Source of the DNA: an uncultured Actinomyces sp.
Lineage (GTDB): Bacteria; Actinomycetota; Actinomycetes; Actinomycetales; Actinomycetaceae
Length of the DNA: 7,625 nucleotides
NCBI GenBank assembly: GCA_938028585.1
Contig: CALIZH010000389.1
Location: 1 to 7,625, forward strand
Reading direction: 5' to 3'
The notes below the pieces were generated by a model that searched no databases, was not told where the DNA came from, and worked only from the letters and a program-made list of their open reading frames with translations. Position numbers and translations under genes: made by a program. The stretch's first letter is position 1; each line of letters starts with the position of its first letter. Positions 4,361 through 7,625 of this stretch are shown here, in pieces.

Positions 4361-7012
4361 TCATCCGCGCAGCGTTGCCCCAAGAACCTTTCCTGTCTTA
4401 CTGACGATGTCAGCACGAACTTTCTGCACCTCATCCGGAGTCAAGGTGTGATCGCCGGCGCGAAGGCGCACAGAGAAGGCAAGGGAACGGAAACCTTCAG
4501 GAACCTGATCGCCCTCGTAAATATCAAAGAGGACCAGATCTTCGATCAACGCGCCCGCGGCCTGGCGAATAACCTGCTCAACACGTGATACGGGAACATT
4601 CGTCGGAACAACCAGAGCAAGGTCTTCCTTTGCTGCGGGATATGTCGAGACAGGCTTCACCTGCATGGGTTCATCGCTCATTACGGAGATCAATGCATCA
4701 ACGTCAAGCTCGAGGGCACAGGCGCGTGCAGGCAATCCAAAAGCCTTACACGCCTTCGGTGAGAGCTCACCAGCGAGGGCAAGTTCGACACAATCTTTAC
4801 CCTGACGGGCGAAGATGCGAGCAACTCGACCCGGGTGCCAAGGAGCGACCTCAGCGGGATCCGTTGCGGCCTCGGGAAGTCGAGGCCCCTTAAGCGTTGA
4901 GGGTTCGGCAAGCCAGGCACGCGTCACCTCGACGCGCACTCCCAGTTGATCGCAGATTGAGCGCGCAATCTCGACCGCATCTGCCCAATCGAAATTGCGT
5001 TGGGAATCAAGAATTCCCGCGGGACGGGCGTTACCAGCAAGCACTGCACCAACATGCCAGGGCTGAGAAGGAGTCCCCGCCTCAAGCGCGGCAAGTTGTT
5101 CGTCACTGGGACGGTGCTCTGCAGAAATCAATCCGGTGGGAACAACACCCTCGGGATGAACAACCTTTGCGATTTCGAAAATCGCAACCGAAGGGATACC
5201 GCGAGCCCAGTTACGTGCGGCGGTATCCAGCAAGGTATCCAAAACCGAAGTGCGAAGCAGGGGCGCATCATCAGCAAGAGGATTACGCAGCTTCACAGCG
5301 CGACGGCGAGGATCATTCGCACTCAGGCCCTGCTTATCGAAAGAGTCTGAAACGAAGGGATAACTTTCCACCTCGGTAAGCCCAGCGTGGGCCAACCCCT
5401 GGGCCACCAAACGACGTGCGCGCTGGGCAGTAGTCAAGCCAGTACCTGCGGGGGCCGTCGGTAAGACCGAGGGGATACGGTCATAGCCATCCAAACGGGC
5501 GATCTCTTCCACGAAGTGTGCAGAACCCGTGAGATCAGGCCGCCATGAAGGAGGAGTCACACGAACGCGCTGTCCATCAATATCCTCAAGGACACATCCG
5601 ACCTGTTCAAGCAACTCACAAACGCGCTCGGGAGAATAGGAAACGCCAGTCAGACGCTCAGCATCGCTCAACGCAAACTCATAGCTGGTTGGCGCTGGCA
5701 AGGTGTTGAGATCAAAAACTGCTCGATCGGCCTGACCGCCACCGTATTGAACAAGCAGATCAACAGCGCGCTGCGCAGCAACCGCAGGAAGGAGCGGGTC
5801 AGTTCCACGCTCAAAACGCTTCGCTGCCTCAGAGTGCAGCTTGTGACGGCGCGAAGAACGAGCGACCGAAACCGCATCGAAGTGTGCAGCTTCGAGGAGG
5901 ATATCCGTCGTCGATTCCTCGACCTCGGAATAGGCTCCACCCATCACACCGGCGATACCCAAGAGCCGCGAGCCTTCTTCACCACTGGGCGAATCAGAAA
6001 TCACCAAATCTTCGGGATCCAAGGTGCGCACGACCTCGTCCAAAGTTGTCAACTCTTCACCTGCGCGAGCACGGCGAACCACAATCGGTGCAGCGAGTGC
6101 GGATAGATCATAGGCATGCATAGGCTGCCCCAGATCCAGCATGATGTAGTTCGTAATATCGACCGCCAGAGACAAGGAACGCATCCCTGCCATCTCCAAA
6201 CGCTCGACCATCCAACGAGGAGTGGGAGCCTTGGGGTTGACACCGCGAACAATACGAGTCACGAAACGGTCCGCACCCACGCGCCCGTGGATGGGAGCAT
6301 TGTCAGCAACAACCACGGGGAAACCGGCCTCGTTAGCCTCGGGAACAGACTCAACAAGAGTCCCCACAAGACCCGGATCACGGAAGGCTGCACCCGTCGA
6401 GTGTGAGAACTCACGAGCGACGCCTCGCATAGAGAAGCAGTACCCACGGTCCGGAGTGACGTTAATTTCCAAAACCTCTTCGCCCAAGCCAAGGAAGGAA
6501 ATTACGCTGTGGCCAACTGCGGGCAGCTCTGCGTCGGGGAAATCCTTCTGCAAGATGATGATGCCGTTATGGTCGTCGCCCAAGCCGAGTTCGCGCGCCG
6601 AGCACATCATGCCATCAGAAACATGGCCGTAGGTCTTTCGGGCAGCAATTTCAAAGGGGCCGGGAAGAACCGCACCCGGAAGTGCGACAACCACATAGTC
6701 GCCGACCTCGAAATTGTGTGCGCCGCAAATAATGCCACGTGATGGGAGATCACTAGGTTCTTTACCCGTGCCGGGAGCGTCATTGTGCTCCCCAACATCG
6801 ACACGGCAGTAATTCACAAGCTTGCCATTCGAGGCTTCAAACTCATCGCGCGTCAGAACACGTCCGACGACAAGCGGACCGCTGACACGAGCCGGGTGAA
6901 TAGTCTCTTCCTCAAGCCCGACACGAACCAGGGCGGCTGCGAGCTCCTCGGTGGTCATTGCCGGATCTGCATCGACATAGTCACGCAGCCAGCTCATTGG
7001 AACCATTGGCAT
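4361..7012 (-). CDS. pheT: Phenylalanine--tRNA ligase beta subunit (PheT)
   Basis: Beta subunit of the cytoplasmic (alpha-beta)2 PheRS that charges tRNA-Phe; 883 residues from the ATG at 7012, somewhat longer than most bacterial PheT. Order of domains: N-terminal region with VPMSWLRDYV (4-13); EMAP-like tRNA-binding fold (about 45-165) with ICGAHNFEVGDYVVVALPGA (95-114) and GMMCSARELGL (134-144); EINVTPDRGYCFSMRGVARE (182-201); B3/B4 editing domain (about 215-405) with ITNYIMLDLGQPMHAYD (286-302) and HSEAAKRFERGTDP (393-406); B5 domain (about 440-515) with RPDL and VEEIARLDGYDRIP; catalytic-like core (about 530-780); C-terminal FDX-ACB anticodon-binding domain (788-882). The start codon is one nucleotide after the pheS TGA with AAGGGG 8 nt upstream, implying translational coupling. 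A longer frame from 7084 would overlap pheS by 71 nt and was rejected. Confidence 0.97.
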   Translation of the reverse strand: MPMVPMSWLRDYVDADPAMTTEELAAALVRVGLEEETIHPARVSGPLVVGRVLTRDEFEASNGKLVNYCRVDVGEHNDAPGTGKEPSDLPSRGIICGAHNFEVGDYVVVALPGAVLPGPFEIAARKTYGHVSDGMMCSARELGLGDDHNGIIILQKDFPDAELPAVGHSVISFLGLGEEVLEINVTPDRGYCFSMRGVAREFSHSTGAAFRDPGLVGTLVESVPEANEAGFPVVVADNAPIHGRVGADRFVTRIVRGVNPKAPTPRWMVERLEMAGMRSLSLAVDITNYIMLDLGQPMHAYDLSALAAPIVVRRARAGEELTTLDEVVRTLDPEDLVISDSPSGEEGSRLLGIAGVMGGAYSEVEESTTDILLEAAHFDAVSVARSSRRHKLHSEAAKRFERGTDPLLPAVAAQRAVDLLVQYGGGQADRAVFDLNTLPAPTSYEFALSDAERLTGVSYSPERVCELLEQVGCVLEDIDGQRVRVTPPSWRPDLTGSAHFVEEIARLDGYDRIPSVLPTAPAGTGLTTAQRARRLVAQGLAHAGLTEVESYPFVSDSFDKQGLSANDPRRRAVKLRNPLADDAPLLRTSVLDTLLDTAARNWARGIPSVAIFEIAKVVHPEGVVPTGLISAEHRPSDEQLAALEAGTPSQPWHVGAVLAGNARPAGILDSQRNFDWADAVEIARSICDQLGVRVEVTRAWLAEPSTLKGPRLPEAATDPAEVAPWHPGRVARIFARQGKDCVELALAGELSPKACKAFGLPARACALELDVDALISVMSDEPMQVKPVSTYPAAKEDLALVVPTNVPVSRVEQVIRQAAGALIEDLVLFDIYEGDQVPEGFRSLAFSVRLRAGDHTLTPDEVQKVRADIVSKTGKVLGATLRG

Positions 7013-7013
7013 G

Positions 7014-7625
7014 TCAGTTGCCCCTTCCCAGTCCATTAACGCCGAATTGCTCGGAGAAGCGCACATCGCCCTCAACAATGTCATGCATGTCTGCGATACC
7101 GTCTCGCAGCATCAGGGTTCGTTCGACACCAACACCGAAGGCAATACCCGTGTAAACCTCAGGATCGATACCCGTTGCTCGAAGAACATTGGGGTTGACC
7201 ATTCCGCAACCACCCCATTCGATCCAGCCGGCTCCACCCTTCTTTTGCGGGAACCATAGGTCCATCTCGGCGCTCGGCTCAGTAAAGGGGAAGAATGACG
7301 GACGCAAACGCGTCTTCGCATCAGGGCCGAACATGTGACGCGCAAAGTGGTCAAGAACGCCCTTCAAGTGCGCCATTGTCAGACCGCGATCAATTGCGAG
7401 GCCCTCAACCTGGTGGAAAACCGGGGTGTGTGTCGCGTCCAGTGCATCGGAGCGGAATACCTTACCGGGGCATGCCATGTACAGAGGAACGCCTCGAGAA
7501 AGAATTGAACGCGATTGCACGGGCGATGTGTGCGTACGCATCACGAGGTGGCCATCTTCTTCATTTTCACCACCGACGCTGCGACCATCGATGTAGAGCG
7601 TGTCCTGCATCTGGCGCGCGGGGTG
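7014..7625 (-). CDS. pheS: Phenylalanine--tRNA ligase alpha subunit (PheS), C-terminal part
   Basis: Catalytic alpha subunit of class II PheRS. Only the last 203 residues are inside the window; the frame is open through the right edge, where HPARQMQDTLYIDG begins, a hallmark PheS segment. Visible elements in partial numbering: RTHTSPVQSR (30-39), class II motif 2 PGKVFRSDALDATHTPVFHQ (53-72), PSFFPFTEPSAEMDLWF (109-125) in the Phe pocket, WGGCGMVNPNVL (137-148), and motif 3 GIAFGVGVERTLMLRDGI (160-177). These are intact, so the enzyme should be active. The C-terminus after VRFSEQF carries about nine extra residues (VNGLGRGN end), whose codons also hold the pheT ribosome binding site. The operon promoter and any leader are outside the window. 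Confidence 0.97.
   Translation of the reverse strand, partial: HPARQMQDTLYIDGRSVGGENEEDGHLVMRTHTSPVQSRSILSRGVPLYMACPGKVFRSDALDATHTPVFHQVEGLAIDRGLTMAHLKGVLDHFARHMFGPDAKTRLRPSFFPFTEPSAEMDLWFPQKKGGAGWIEWGGCGMVNPNVLRATGIDPEVYTGIAFGVGVERTLMLRDGIADMHDIVEGDVRFSEQFGVNGLGRGN
7021..7026 (-). promoter_or_regulatory. Ribosome binding site for pheT inside the end of pheS
   Basis: AAGGGG on the minus strand, within the last pheS codons, lies 8 nt before the pheT ATG at 7012. It fixes this start and indicates that ribosomes ending pheS can reinitiate on pheT, which keeps the two subunits in step. Confidence 0.65.

Noticed and set aside
4897..5379. 160-residue plus-strand frame inside pheT
   Set aside because: Antisense to well-conserved PheT sequence, with a low-complexity Arg/Gln-rich translation.

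Overview
The window looks like a core chromosomal region of a moderately high-GC actinobacterium. The Actinomycetaceae (Actinomyces/Schaalia-like) are my best guess from protein character and gene order, but the family cannot be proven from this sequence. The left edge carries the first ~52 nt of a 16S rRNA gene with the actinobacterial 5' end (AGAGTTTGATCCTGGCTCAG followed by GACGAACGCTGGCGGCGTGC). All genes lie on the minus strand, so transcription runs from high to low coordinates.

Layout in transcription order (right to left): the 3' part of pheS (truncated by the window edge) and pheT, one nucleotide apart; a small flavodoxin-fold gene with no terminator between it and pheT; a strong hairpin terminator; argR, the arginine repressor, with an ARG-box-like palindrome just upstream; two successive terminator hairpins; an O-antigen-ligase/Wzy-type membrane protein gene; tyrS; then, about 40 bp after tyrS, a rRNA promoter, a ~210 nt U-rich leader with a boxA-like element, and the start of 16S rRNA.

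Three of the genes are translation factors (both PheRS subunits and TyrRS) next to a ribosomal RNA operon. In several other actinobacteria pheST is followed by the arginine operon argCJBDF-argR-argGH, in some with tyrS nearby. Here pheST, argR and tyrS remain in that relative order, but no arginine biosynthetic gene is present. The intervals instead hold a flavodoxin-like gene and an orphan polysaccharide ligase/polymerase gene. The simplest reading is that the arginine cluster was lost or moved while its regulator was kept.

No mobile element, CRISPR array, tRNA or clear foreign island was seen. I found no new multi-gene system. The points worth a second look are the eroded arg locus, the ARG-box-like site, the tandem terminators, the orphan ligase and the U-rich rRNA leader.
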